A stretch of 64,000 bases of DNA from Arthrobacter sp. Hiyo4 (GTDB taxonomy: Bacteria > Actinomycetota > Actinomycetes > Actinomycetales > Micrococcaceae), in contig AP014718.1 in NCBI GenBank assembly GCA_002370555.1, positions 2,480,001-2,544,000 of the forward strand. The letters are read 5' to 3'. Under the pieces are notes generated by a model. That model was not told the DNA's origin. It saw only the letters and a program-made list of their open reading frames with translations, and did not search any database. Below are positions 19,794 to 29,861 of the stretch, in pieces (positions within the stretch are counted from its first letter, which is position 1; each line of letters begins with the position of its first letter). Made by a program: the position numbers and the translations under genes.

Positions 19794-20459
19794 GTGGTCC
19801 ATGAAGCACGGGCTGACCGGGCGTCCGGCGGCGATCCGGCCGTACCCCAACGGGCCGCGGGACAGCGGTCCGCCCGGCTTCCCCGGGATGAGCGCCGGGC
19901 GCAGCTCCTCGCTGCAGCGCAGGAGGTTTTTGTCGCCAACGGCTACCACGGCGCCGCCATGGATGAAATCGCCGAAACGGCCCATGTCAGCAAACCGGTG
20001 CTGTACCAGCACTTCCCGTCCAAACGTGAGCTGTACCTGGCCCTCCTGGACAGCCATCTCGCGTCGCTGACGGACCTGATGCTCGGCGCACTGAGCTCCA
20101 CCACCGACAACGACGAACGTGTCCAGGCGGTGATGCGCGCCTACTACCGCTTCATCGCCAGCGACGACCAAGCCCACCGACTGGTCTTCGAATCGGACCT
20201 CATCAACGATCCCGATGTCAGCTCACGCCTCGAGACATTCAACAAGACGTTCGCGGACGCCGTTGCCCGCGTGATTGCCGAGGACACGAAGCTGCCCCAC
20301 CTGGAGGCGCAGCTTCTGGGCCGTGGCCTGGCCGGAATGGCCCAGGTCAGCGCACGTTACTGGCTGGAAACGGACGGGAACCTGGACCTCGATGTGGCCA
20401 GCGACCTCATTTACCGTTTAGCTTGGCGCGGAATCTCTCGCTTCCCCAAAGAGACCTAG
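19794..20459 (+). CDS. TetR-family transcriptional regulator
   Basis: 221 residues, uninterrupted. The N-terminal helix-turn-helix reads RRAQLLAAAQEVFVANGYHG then MDEIAETAHVSKPVLYQHFP, followed by an all-helical ligand-binding domain. The chosen start is GTG at 19794. The gene diverges from moeZ with an 84 bp gap and precedes a DUF3107 gene. This arrangement (TetR followed by DUF3107 near moeZ) recurs in Actinobacteria, but the ligand and targets are not evident. Confidence 0.9.
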   Translation: MVHEARADRASGGDPAVPQRAAGQRSARLPRDERRAQLLAAAQEVFVANGYHGAAMDEIAETAHVSKPVLYQHFPSKRELYLALLDSHLASLTDLMLGALSSTTDNDERVQAVMRAYYRFIASDDQAHRLVFESDLINDPDVSSRLETFNKTFADAVARVIAEDTKLPHLEAQLLGRGLAGMAQVSARYWLETDGNLDLDVASDLIYRLAWRGISRFPKET

Positions 20460-20509
20460 ACTACAAATAAGAGAACCCAAAGAAACTTTGATTGGCTGGG
20501 AGGCCCCTT

Positions 20510-20734
20510 TTGGAAATTAAGATCGGCATTCAGAACATTGGCCGCGAAATCGTATTGGAATCGGCTCAGGATGCTGACGCAGTAGCCACGGTCGTTGAAG
20601 AAGCCATCACCAAGGGCACCGAACTCCGCCTCAAGGACGACAAGGGACGCATCATCATCGTTCCCGGCAGCGCCCTGGGCTACGTGGAAATCGGCGCCGA
20701 AGAGGCCCGCAAGGTCGGTTTCGGCCAGTTCTAG
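20510..20734 (+). CDS. DUF3107 family small protein
   Basis: About 74 residues. The start is probably TTG at 20510, giving MEIKIGIQNIGREIVLES, with a GGGAGG Shine-Dalgarno 8 nt before it. The conserved actinobacterial DUF3107 pattern is visible: VVEEAITKGTELRLKDDKG and IIIVPGSALGYVEIG. Cytosolic, with no signal or membrane segment. Function is unknown. Confidence 0.85.
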   Translation: MEIKIGIQNIGREIVLESAQDADAVATVVEEAITKGTELRLKDDKGRIIIVPGSALGYVEIGAEEARKVGFGQF

Positions 20735-20741
20735 CACGTCC

Positions 20742-20770
20742 GCGGCCAGCCCTCTTTGACGGCTGGCCGC
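20742..20770 (+). terminator. Hairpin after DUF3107 gene
   Basis: Perfect 10 bp stem GCGGCCAGCC / GGCTGGCCGC with a 9-nt loop, starting 7 nt after the DUF3107 stop and followed by TGCTTTC. Probable intrinsic terminator or partial read-through site before the next gene. Confidence 0.7.
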
Positions 20771-20789
20771 TGCTTTCGGAGGAGATTAG

Positions 20790-21092
20790 ATGCTTTCGCT
20801 GACCATCGTTGTCCTGGTGACAGCGGCCGCAGGCTTTGTTGTCTGGGCCAATGACAAGCGTCATACGCGGTACGGCACAGGATTGCCCGCAGGGGTTGCC
20901 GTGGTGGTGGGCGCCGTCAGCTGGATCCTTTTCATCGCGGCAGGTTTTGGCTACCAGCCGGGCCTGACGTGGATTCCGTGGGTCCTGCCCATGGCGCTCG
21001 GCACCATCGCTGCCATCGGGACCGTCATCTACCTGGGCCGGACGCGCGAAAGCCACGATACGCGGCGGCTGACGCAGGCGCTCAAGCTTTAG
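20790..21092 (+). CDS. Small membrane protein, unknown function
   Basis: 100 residues with about three hydrophobic segments: LSLTIVVLVTAAAGFVVWA, AGVAVVVGAVSWILFIAAGF and IPWVLPMALGTIAAIGTVIYL. The C-terminus (RESHDTRRLTQALKL) is polar and likely cytoplasmic. A GGAGG Shine-Dalgarno precedes the ATG. No family is recognised. Confidence 0.75.
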   Translation: MLSLTIVVLVTAAAGFVVWANDKRHTRYGTGLPAGVAVVVGAVSWILFIAAGFGYQPGLTWIPWVLPMALGTIAAIGTVIYLGRTRESHDTRRLTQALKL

Positions 21093-21168
21093 GCGGCGCC
21101 TTTCTTCCTTAAGAACCGGTGACCACCACCCAGCAGGGTGCGTGGTCGCGGTCCTTTAACCCGGCGCC

Positions 21169-21495
21169 TTAACCCACCGGCTGGGCGGTGGCGCCGAGCC
21201 GACCGGCAGCAGCACTCACGGCCGCGGCAGCAGCGGCATCCCGCTCAGTGACCTCGCCGCCGGCGTCGTGGGACGTGTAGCGCAGGTGCACCCTGTTGTA
21301 GCGCCAGTCAAGGTCCGGGTGGTGGTTCTGTTCTTCCGCCAGGGATCCGACGGCGGCAATCAGCTCCAGTGCGGCGGCGGCCGTCGGCGTCTTATAGACG
21401 GCGACGAGCCCGCCCAGCCGGTACTGCCAGTCGGGCAGCGCGGCCAGGACGGCGTCGATCCGCTCCCGCGTGAGTATGTCTTCCTTGCCGGCCAC
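21169..21495 (-). CDS. Pterin-4a-carbinolamine dehydratase family protein
   Basis: 108 residues, uninterrupted, GTG start. The family motif AEEQNHHPDLDWRYNRVH holds the histidines used in dehydrating 4a-hydroxytetrahydropterin. The rest (DWQYRLGGLVAVYKTP, YTSHDAGGEVTERD) fits the alpha/beta PCD fold. Bacterial members recycle pterin cofactors or act in molybdopterin-related processes; which applies here is unclear. It lies downstream of thiG on the same strand after a 72 bp gap. Confidence 0.88.
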   Translation of the reverse strand: MAGKEDILTRERIDAVLAALPDWQYRLGGLVAVYKTPTAAAALELIAAVGSLAEEQNHHPDLDWRYNRVHLRYTSHDAGGEVTERDAAAAAAVSAAAGRLGATAQPVG

Positions 21496-21567
21496 AGCGG
21501 CCTCCTCGGTTCGTCCGGTGAGCCGCCCCCGCGTTTGGCCGAGGGCGCCGGGCCTGGAGAAAGCGGC

Positions 21568-22381
<814 letters not shown>

Positions 22382-22385
22382 GGTG

Positions 22386-22622
22386 TCAGCCTCCCTGGAC
22401 TGCTGTGACCAGTTCGACGTCGTCACCTTCGGCGAGCGCCGTGACGAACCACTGGCTGCGGGGTACTACTTCGGAGTTATGGGCGACGGCGACGCCGAGT
22501 TTCTGCCCGTCTTTTGCCTGGCCGTTGGCCGCGAGGGGACGGCCAGTGATCTGGCTGATGAGGGTGGTGATGGAGGTGTCGTCCGCCACGGAATGGCGCG
22601 AGCCGTTGAGGGTGATGTTCAT
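22386..22622 (-). CDS. thiS: Sulfur carrier protein ThiS
   Basis: 78 residues with a ubiquitin-like fold, ending in the obligatory Gly-Gly (LVTAVQGG), which is adenylated and thiocarboxylated to donate sulfur for the thiazole. VAVAHNSEVVPRSQW is typical of the family. Uninterrupted. It overlaps the thiO end by 4 bp and is followed 4 bp later by thiG. Confidence 0.93.
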   Translation of the reverse strand: MNITLNGSRHSVADDTSITTLISQITGRPLAANGQAKDGQKLGVAVAHNSEVVPRSQWFVTALAEGDDVELVTAVQGG

Positions 22623-23960
22623 GCTGATTCCTTCTGTGGGTCGAGGTCCTTCGTGCGGATGTCATTGTCTGGGGAGTGCACGCCCGCTACGTGGTGCTTT
22701 CCTGAAAAACGGGCCGGGCTGAGGGCCTCCCATCGCGGGTCCGTCCGGCCTTCCAGCAGGTCCCGGCAGATGGCCGCCGCCGCCGGAGCCAGCAGCACTC
22801 CGTGTCGGAAAAATCCGGTGGCAACCATCAGCCCGGCAATGTTCGCCGTGTTCCCCGTCCGTGGTGCGGAAACCGGTACCCGGCCGAGGAGAGGCGCATT
22901 GTCCGGGGTCGCCGGTCTTGCCCGCGCTGTGCATTCCAGGAGTTCAAGCTCCGAGACGGCCGGCACCAGGACCTGGGCGTCCCGCAGCAACTGGTAGACG
23001 CCGCCCGCCGAGACAGCGGCGTCGCCCGTCCCCGCGAGCGCGTCTTCTCGCTGCGTAGCTCCGATCACCACGGTGCCGTCCTGCCGGGAACGATGTAGAC
23101 CGGCACACCATGGACCATTCCGCGGACCGTGGAGGTGAGGAGCGGGCGCAGGTGCCGCGGAACAGCCAGCCGCAGGATGTCACCGTAAACCGGCCGAAGG
23201 GGCAGGTGCAGTCCAACCGGCAGCCCATCCAGCGACGCCGCCTGCAGTCCGTTGGCCACGACGGTCTCCCGGGCCAGGACAGTTCCGCCGCGGGCGAGCT
23301 TCACGCCGATGACTCGGCCGTCCTCCCAGAGCAGGGCAGCGGCACGTTGGTCAACGGCGAATCCCGCGCGGGCACCTGCCACGGCGGTGCCTGCTCCCGA
23401 TTCGTGGATGGCCAGGACTTCCTGGAGGCACGCCACGAGTTTCCGTGGATCCACCTGGTGGTCGGCGGGGATGTCCAAGGCGCAGGATATGGCCGGGCTG
23501 AGCAGGGATTCCCTGGTCCTGGCCTCACGGACAGTCAGGGGTTCCACCACCAGGCCGCTGCCCTGCTGCACGGCCCGGAGGTCCATCAGTGCCCGGCGGT
23601 CCGCAGCGTCCGCGCCGATGGCGAGGGTCGGCGTCGTCAGATATCCGGTATCGCCAGCCCCGGCCAGGGCGAGGTCCGCCGCAAAGGCAGGCCACAGACC
23701 GGAGGATGCCAGCATCAGCTCAAGGAGGTCTTCCTCCTGGTAGTGCAGTTCGCTCACAGGGGCCAGCATGCCGGCGGCTGCCCAGCTGGCGCCGTTGCCG
23801 GGCGCGTCATCGATCAGCACGACGGAACGGCCGGATCGCCGGACTTCCCAGGCTATGGTGTGGCCGATGACTCCGCCGCCGATGACTGCCACATCGGCGT
23901 GCAGCACGGCGTCCGGTCGGGCTGATGCGGGCTCAGGCGGGCTGCTGATTGCGGGGGCAT
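22619..23960 (-). CDS. thiO: Glycine oxidase ThiO
   Basis: FAD-dependent oxidation of glycine to dehydroglycine for thiazole synthesis. N-terminal DVAVIGGGVIGHTIAWEV, GASWAAAGMLAPVSEL, GLVVEPLTVREARTRESLLS and C-terminal ANIAGLMVATGFFRHGVLLAP are characteristic. One G is missing near 23065; restoring it gives IVPGRDGTVVIGATQRED. The 5' end is ambiguous. GTG 23907 works in the printed frame, but ATG 23960 directly follows the riboswitch and a GGAAGG Shine-Dalgarno, and restoring one C near 23915 puts it in frame. I prefer 23960. Confidence 0.9.
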
Positions 23961-23967
23961 ATGGTTC

Positions 23968-24065
23968 CTTCCCTACGCCGGTACTAGCCGGATCAGGTCA
24001 AGCGGTCGGCTCTGACGCCCTCTCAGCCCGGCCGCTTTGTGACGGCTGCAACGGGCTCCCGCAGT
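23968..24065 (-). promoter_or_regulatory. TPP riboswitch (thi-box) controlling thiO-thiS-thiG
   Basis: On the minus strand the core elements appear in order: GGGAGCCCG, then GGGCTGAGAGGGCGTC (the CUGAGAG pyrimidine-sensor element), then TTGACCTGATCCGGCTAG and TACCGGCGTAGGGA (the pyrophosphate-sensor helix). These are the invariant parts of the TPP aptamer. The Shine-Dalgarno GGAAGG overlaps the 3' strand, and the ATG lies 8 nt further on, so control is probably at translation initiation. Confidence 0.95.
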
Positions 24066-24099
24066 ACCCGCCCAGTTTAGGGGAATTAGGCTGGTTTCC

Positions 24100-24875
24100 A
24101 TGAACGCCCAATCCTTCGCCGCTGCAGGCACGCCCTCCGACAGCTCTTCCACCCCCGAATCCTTGACCGGCACAGACCCCACCGGCGGCACAGACCGGGC
24201 CTCCCGCACAGCGCCAGGCTGTACCTGTGCACCGATGCGCGCCGGGACCGCGGGGACTTCGGCGAATTTGTGGACGCGGCGTTTGCCGGCGGCGTCGACA
24301 TCATCCAGCTCCGGGACAAGGCCCTCGAGGCGGCGGAGGAGCTGGAGCTGCTGACGGTGCTTCAGGCCGCGGCCGAACGCCACGGAAAGCTGTGGGCAGT
24401 CAATGACCGTGCCGATATCGCGCTGCTGTCCGGCGCCCCCGTCTTCCATATCGGGCAGAAAGACCTGCCGGTCGCTTCCGCCCGCACGCTGCTCGGGGCA
24501 CCAGCCGCGATCGGCCTTTCCACGCACACCGCTGAGCAGATCGAAGGCGCCATCCGGCTGTCCGGTGGGCTGACTGACCACGGCGGCCTGGATTACTTCT
24601 GCGTCGGACCGGTCTGGGCCACTCCGACGAAACCGGGCCGGGCCGCCGTCGGCCTTGACCTGGTGAGGTACGCTGCCGAAGCAGTCCGCACTGCCGGTGG
24701 CACCCAGGCCACGCTGCCCTGGTTTGCCATCGGAGGCATCGATCTTGGCAACGTGGAGCAGGTAGTGGAGGCCGGTGCCGGCAGGATCGTTGTGGTGCGT
24801 GCCATCACCGAGGCCTCCGATCCCGCAGCGGCGGCAGCGGCACTCGTGGCGGCCCTGGATGCGGGCGCACCCTGA
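24100..24875 (+). CDS. thiE: Thiamine-phosphate synthase
   Basis: Couples hydroxymethylpyrimidine pyrophosphate to thiazole phosphate. TIM-barrel segments: [76 protein letters not shown] and [16 protein letters not shown] deletion near 24210 separates a Ser/Thr-rich N-terminal extension (starting ATG 24100) from [26 protein letters not shown] at 24087-24092 lies 7 nt before the ATG, suggesting a leaderless mRNA. It is divergent from, and so outside, the TPP riboswitch. Confidence 0.92.
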
Positions 24876-24939
24876 CAATCCCCCGCGTGGCGGACGGTGG
24901 GCGTGCACGATCCGGGGAAAGCGGGCTAACCTGATTTTC

Positions 24940-26451
24940 GTGTCACATCATCGGTTGGCCCCAATGTCCACGAGCAGACCAACGAGCTCGCGGCGGCACT
25001 GAGCGCCCTGCGGACCGAGTTGGAACTGCCGGGCCCTACCCGGCGGACGCTGTCCGGGACGCGGAAGCGGCCGTGGCCGCACACGAGTTGCCGGGAGACG
25101 ACCTGACGGACGTTGACTTCCTCACCATCGATCCCGCGTCCTCCACTGACCTGGACCAGGCGCTGTTCATCGAGCGCGCGGACACCGGCTACCGGGTGCT
25201 TTACGCCATCGCTGACGTGCCGTCCTTCGTCCGCCCCGGCGGCGGGCTGGACGCGGAGACCCGGCGCCGCGGCCAGACGTTCTACGCCCCGGACGGCCGG
25301 ATCCCGCTGCACCCGGAGGTCATCAGCGAAGGGGCCGGCAGCCTCCTGGCCGGGCAGCTCTGTTCCGCCTACGTGTGGGAGTTCGGGCTGGACGACTCCG
25401 CAAAGGTCTCCTCGGTGAGTGTCCGCAGGGCCACCATCCGCAGCAGGGCCAAGCTGAGCTACAAGGGAGTCCAGGCCGAGCTCGACGCCGGGACTGCCGG
25501 TCCAGTGCTGCAGCTCCTGAAGGAAGTGGGGCTCAAGCGCGTTGAACTGGAACGGCGGCGTGGCGGCGCCAGCCTGAACATGCCCGAGCAAGAAATCGTG
25601 CAACTGCCCGACGGCGGCTACCGGATTGCCGCGGCACCACAGCTTCCGGTGGAGGACTGGAACGCCCAGATCTCTTTGATGACCGGAATGGCGGCGGCGA
25701 ACCTGATGTTGGCTGGAAAAGTTGGCATCCTCCGCACCATGCCGGCGCCGGACGAGCGCTCCCTGCGCCACTTCCGCCTCCAGACCGAGGCGTTGGGCAA
25801 GCCGTGGGACGGCAAGATCAGCTACGGCGAATACCTGCGCAGCCTTGAGCCGACCGAACCCGGCAACTGGCCATCCTGCACTCCGCCGGCATGCTGTTCC
25901 GCGGCGCCAGCTACACGGCGTTTGACGGCACCGTCCCGGACGCCGCCATCCAGTCCGCCATCGGCGCCGCCTACGCCCACACCACAGCACCGCTCCGGCG
26001 CCTCATCGACCGTTTTGTCCTGGTGATCTGCGAAGCCCTGAGCAACGGCAAGCCGGTACCGGACTGGGCGCGGGAAGCCCTGCCGTCCCTGCCGGAGATC
26101 ATGGCCGGATCCGACCAGCTGGCATCGCGGATGGAACGCATGGCGCTGGACACCGTGGAGGCTGCGCTCCTGGTCAACCATGTGGGCCAGGAATTCGATG
26201 CGATCGTGATTTCCGGCTCCAAGCCGCAGAAGGACACCGGCAACGGGAAAAACGGCAACGGCACCAAGAACGGTGCCGCAAAAAACGGCGCCGCGAAGAA
26301 CGGGAACGGTCCCTCGGGGATCATCCAGATCGCCGAACCCGCTGTGACAGCCCGGTGCGGGGGCGATCTGGAATCCGGCACCAAGGTACGGGTCCGCCTG
26401 ATCTCCTCCGACATCGCTGCCCGCGAGGTCCACTTCGAGCTGCTGGCCTAA
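24940..26451 (+). CDS. RNB-domain (RNase II/R family) exoribonuclease
   Basis: Hydrolytic 3'-5' exoribonuclease domain. The metal-site motif reads IDPASSTDLDQALFIE: three of the four classical aspartates are kept, while the last (DD in E. coli RNase II) is Gln, a variant common in actinobacterial RNB proteins. RRRGQTFYAPDGRIPLHP and the C-terminal GAAYAHTTAPLRRLIDRF are conserved. Near residue 440 is an odd low-complexity insert of KNGNG/KNGAA repeats. Deletions near 24968, 25045 and 25865 break the frame. The GTG start at 24940 has TAACCT 7 nt upstream. The usual N-terminal cold-shock domains are absent. Confidence 0.88.
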
Positions 26452-26504
26452 GGTTTTGCGCGCCGCCTGATCGGCCCAAAGCCGGGATTCAGGGTCCGTG
26501 CGGG

Positions 26505-26743
26505 TAGACTGAAGAAGTAGATATGGATGCCCGGTCGTTGATTTCCTTGATTTTGAATTCAACAAGCCCGCCCCTACGCGATCTTGAGATGCACCCGTTG
26601 GTCACCAGTGCCAGCATTTTGATAGCCCGCGATCGGCTTCCACTGGATTTGCTTGCGCGCTTCGAGCGTGCTCCGGAACGGCCACGTTGGCCGGCCCGTT
26701 GAGCAGGCAGCGCCAATGCCCAAATGAATAAGGAAACTCCCCT
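26505..26743 (+). promoter_or_regulatory. Promoter and long structured leader of the DEAD-box helicase gene
   Basis: TAGACT (26505-26510) is a good -10 element, which leaves a leader of about 230 nt before the GTG at 26744. The leader contains the palindrome TTGAATTCAA (26553-26562) and several GC stems (GCGCGCTTCGAGCGTGC near 26655, and ACGGCCACGTTGGCCGGCCCGT). An open frame of 59 codons (26523-26702) lies within it, but its third-position composition is unlike the surrounding genes, so a structured RNA is more likely. Position suggests autoregulation of the helicase. Confidence 0.5.
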
Positions 26744-28436
26744 GTGAGTGAATTGCATACCCACCAGATCCTGACCGACGACTCCGGCATCGAGACGATC
26801 GAACCCGAAGAAACCATCATCTCGGACGAGAAGCCGCACGAGATCGAGGAGAAATCCTTCGCTGACTACAACGTCCGCGCCGACATCGTGGAATCCCTCG
26901 CTGACGCCGGGATCACCCACCCCTTCCCCATCCAGGCCATGACCCTGCCGGTGGCGCTTTCGGGCCACGACATCATCGGGCAGGCCAAGACCGGCACCGG
27001 CAAGACCCTCGGCTTCGGCATTCCCGCGCTGCAGCGCGTGGTAGGTCCGGACGACGCCGGCTATGACAAGCTCGCCGTTCCGGGTGCACCTCAAGCCCTG
27101 GTCATCGTGCCCACCCGCGAACTGGCCGTCCAGGTGGCCAATGATCTCCAGAACGCTTCCCGCAAGCGGAACGCCCGCATCACCACCATCTACGGCGGCC
27201 GTGCCTACGAGCCCCAGGTGGAAGCCCTGCAGAACGGCGTCGAGGTGGTCGTCGGTACTCCCGGCCGCCTCATCGACCTCTACAAGCAGAAGCACCTGGT
27301 CCTCAAGAACGTCAAGATGGTCATCCTTGACGAGGCCGACGAAATGCTGGACCTCGGCTTCCTGCCGGACGTGGAAACCCTCATCGCCGGTACCCCTGCA
27401 GTCCGCCAGACCCTGCTGTTCTCTGCCACCATGCCCGGCCCGGTCATTGCCATGGCCCGCCGCTATATGACGCAGCCCACCCACATCCGGGCCGCTGATC
27501 CCGACGACGAGGGCCTCACCAAGCGCGACATTCGCCAGCTCATCTACCGTGCCCACAGCATGGACAAGATCGAAGTTGTTGCCCGCATTCTGCAGGCCCG
27601 CGGCCGCGGCCGTACCATCATCTTCACCAAAACCAAGCGCACAGCCGCGAAGGTTGCCGAGGAGCTCGTGGACCGCGGCTTCGCCGCCGCCGCCATCCAC
27701 GGTGACCTGGGCCAGGGCGCCCGTGAGCAGGCACTCCGCGCCTTCCGCAACAACAAGGTGGACGTCCTGGTGGCCACCGATGTTGCCGCCCGCGGCATCG
27801 ACGTCGACGACGTCACGCACGTCATCAACTACCAGTGCGTTGAAGACGAAAAGATCTACCTGCACCGGGTGGGCCGCACCGGCCGCGCCGGCAACAAGGG
27901 CACAGCAGTGACCTTCGTTGACTGGGACGACATGCCGCGCTGGGCCTGATCAACAAGGCCCTGGGACTCAGCGTTCCGGAGCCCGTGGAAACGTACTCCT
28001 CCTCACCGCACTTGTACGAAGAGCTGGACATCCCGGAAGGCACCAAGGGCCGCCTCCCCCGCGACAAGCGCGTGCTGGCCGGCGTCGACGCCGAGGTCCT
28101 CGAGGACCTGGGAGAGACCGGCAAAAAGAACACCCGTCCAAGCGGTGGCCGTGACAGCGGGCGCGACAGCAACCGCGACGCCGGCCGCTCCGGTGCTCGC
28201 GACAGCAGCAGCCGCCGTACAAGCGAGCCCGGCGGACGCTCCGGTGACCGCCGTCGTCGTACCTCTGATGCGGCGACCGCCGGCACCAGCCCCGCCCCAG
28301 AACCGGCTGCTGCGGCTCCGGCCGAAGGCGAAGTGGACCCCGTGCCCGCCGCAGCCGGACCCGCACCCGCCGCCGCAACGGTGAAGTGGTGGCCGGTGCC
28401 GGCAACGGCCCGCAGCAGCGCAGCACCGAGGCATAA
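26744..28436 (+). CDS. DEAD-box RNA helicase
   Basis: ATP-dependent RNA helicase, probably acting in ribosome assembly or RNA turnover, especially in the cold. Motifs in order: FPIQAMTLPVA (Q motif), GQAKTGTGKT (I), PTRELAVQV (Ia), VVVGTPGRLIDL (Ib), VILDEADEMLDLGF (II), FSATMP (III), IIFTKTKRTA (IV), DVLVATDVAARGIDVD (V) and YLHRVGRTGRAG (VI). One G is missing near 27942; restoring it gives DDMPRWGLINKALGLSVPEP and a C-terminal tail rich in Arg, Ser, Asp and Gly (RDSGRDSNRDAGR), typical of RNA-binding tails. A second deletion in the tail leads to the end RNGEVVAGAGNG...RSTEA. The start is GTG with AAGGAA upstream. Confidence 0.93.
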
Positions 28437-28444
28437 CAGCCTCG

Positions 28445-29318
28445 ATGACTGACAGCCTCTGGGCGCCGGACGGCGGCAACCTGGTGGTACACGCGGACAA
28501 CGCGGAGTTCCTCCCCTCGCTGCCGGACGGCGCCTTCACTTTGATATATGTTGACCCGCCGTTCAACACCGGCAGGGTCCAGAAGCGCCAGGAAACGCGG
28601 ATGGTGCTGAACACAGACGGTGACGGCGACCGCGTGGGCTTCAAGGGCGTTCCTACGACACCATCAAGGGCGCCCTGCACCGGTACGATGACGCCTTCAG
28701 TGATTACTGGTCATTCCTGGAACCCCGGCTCGTGGAGGCCTGGCGGCTGCTGGCCGACGACGGCACGCTGTACCTCCACCTGGATTACCGGGAGGTCCAT
28801 TACGCCAAGGTGATGCTTGACGCGATCTTCGGCCGGGAGTGCTTCCTCAACGAGATCATCTGGGCCTACGACTACGGTGCCCGCGCCAAGTACCGCTGGC
28901 CCACCAAGCACGACAACATCCTCGTGTACGTCAAGAACCCGGCGAAATACCACTTCGACAACGCTGAGGTGGACCGCGAGCCGTACATGGCACCCGGCCT
29001 GGTGACACCGGCGAAGCGGGAGCTCGGGAAGCTGCCACCGACGTCTGGTGGCACACCATCGTCTCCCCCACGGGCAAGGAAAAAACCGGCTACCCCACGC
29101 AGAAGCCCGAGGGCCTCATCCGCCGTGTGGTGTCGGCGTCAAGCCGGCCCGGTGACTGGTGCCTGGACTTCTTCGCCGGTTCCGGAACCCTGGGCGCCGT
29201 GGCGGCCAAACTGGACCGAAAGTTCGTGTGTGTGGACCAGAACCAGCCGGCCATTGACGTGATGGCCAAGCGGCTGGGTGCCAAGGCCGAGTTCACCTCG
29301 TTCACCCAGTCTAAGTAG
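28445..29318 (+). CDS. Orphan DNA methyltransferase (N4/N6, beta-class order)
   Basis: SAM-dependent amino-methyltransferase. Motif IV IYVDPPFNTG comes first, then LYLHLDYREVHYAKVMLD and FLNEIIWAYDYG, then TQKPEGLIRRVVSASS leading to the SAM-binding DFFAGSGTLGAVA. The IV-before-I order marks the beta class; DPPF favours N6-adenine. Deletions near 28650 and 29038 break the frame; repaired joins read GFKGRSYDTIKGALHRYDD and KLPTDVWWHTIVSPTGKEKT. It is 8 bp after the helicase stop and has no restriction partner nearby, so it is more likely an epigenetic or housekeeping methylase than half of a restriction system. Confidence 0.85.
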
Positions 29319-29359
29319 CAGCAGGTGTCGTTCTGAGCCTCCAAAACGACACCTGCTGC
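29318..29359. terminator. Bidirectional hairpin after the methyltransferase gene
   Basis: Perfect 15 bp stem GCAGCAGGTGTCGTT / AACGACACCTGCTGC with a 12-nt loop. The left arm begins on the last base of the methyltransferase stop codon. It sits between convergent genes and lacks a strong T tract. Confidence 0.75.
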
Positions 29360-29371
29360 GACCTGCTTGTG

Positions 29372-29758
29372 TCAGGGGCCTCCCACGCAACCTTCCATCA
29401 ACTGAATGCCGTGGTCGGTTTGCCGATGCACGAGCACCGACCCCTGGGAATCGCAGATGGCGTTGACCAACAGGGCATGGCCCTGGCCATTCTGGAAGTT
29501 GCCTTTCTGGTCGATGGGTGCAGTGGGGTCCAGCTCCTTGAGCGATCCCGGCGGCACAAATGCCCAGACTTCAGCAGCGCCGGGGAAGACGCTTGGGAGC
29601 CACGCCCAGTTTCCGGTGAACACGGGGCCTTCGGTGCAGTTCGAGCCACAGGCAGCGGGCGGCCGGCTGACGTTGATACAGTCCAGCGCGTTGGCTGCCG
29701 TGGGAACAAACACAAAGGCGGCAGCAAGGCCAGCCGCGGCGAGTGTTTTCCTAAACAT
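29372..29758 (-). CDS. Small secreted cysteine-containing protein, unknown
   Basis: 128 residues from ATG 29758, which has a GGAGAG Shine-Dalgarno; the frame extends to 29842 but the extra residues precede the signal peptide. The signal peptide FRKTLAAAGLAAAFVFVPTA ends at ANA. The mature part has five cysteines (LDCINV, AACGSNCTEG, AICDSQ, EGCVGG), suggesting disulfides, and is otherwise Gly/Pro-rich. No family is recognised. It stands alone between a hairpin and the PHP gene. Confidence 0.75.
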   Translation of the reverse strand: MFRKTLAAAGLAAAFVFVPTAANALDCINVSRPPAACGSNCTEGPVFTGNWAWLPSVFPGAAEVWAFVPPGSLKELDPTAPIDQKGNFQNGQGHALLVNAICDSQGSVLVHRQTDHGIQLMEGCVGGP

Positions 29759-29861
29759 TGGTTTCTCTCCGTCTACCGTAAGAAATGTTGCATGGCGACG
29801 AGACCTGTCTGGCAATGAAAACCACCCCCCCGGCAAGCGCAAGACAACTCAGCCGGGACCG

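Noticed and set aside
26523..26702. Firm call of a 59-residue protein upstream of the helicase
   Set aside because: Intact frame but codon use lacks the G/C third-position bias of all neighbours and no homologous family is recognised; kept only as a possibility in the leader finding.
26489..27865. 458-codon open frame antisense to the DEAD-box helicase
   Set aside because: High-GC shadow of a real gene: its residues are skewed to Val, Gly, Asp, His and Leu, it has no domain, and the plus strand carries all helicase motifs.
28445..29318. Restriction-modification or phage-defence system
   Set aside because: No nuclease, specificity subunit, or other defence gene occurs on either side; neighbours are an RNA helicase and a small secreted protein.
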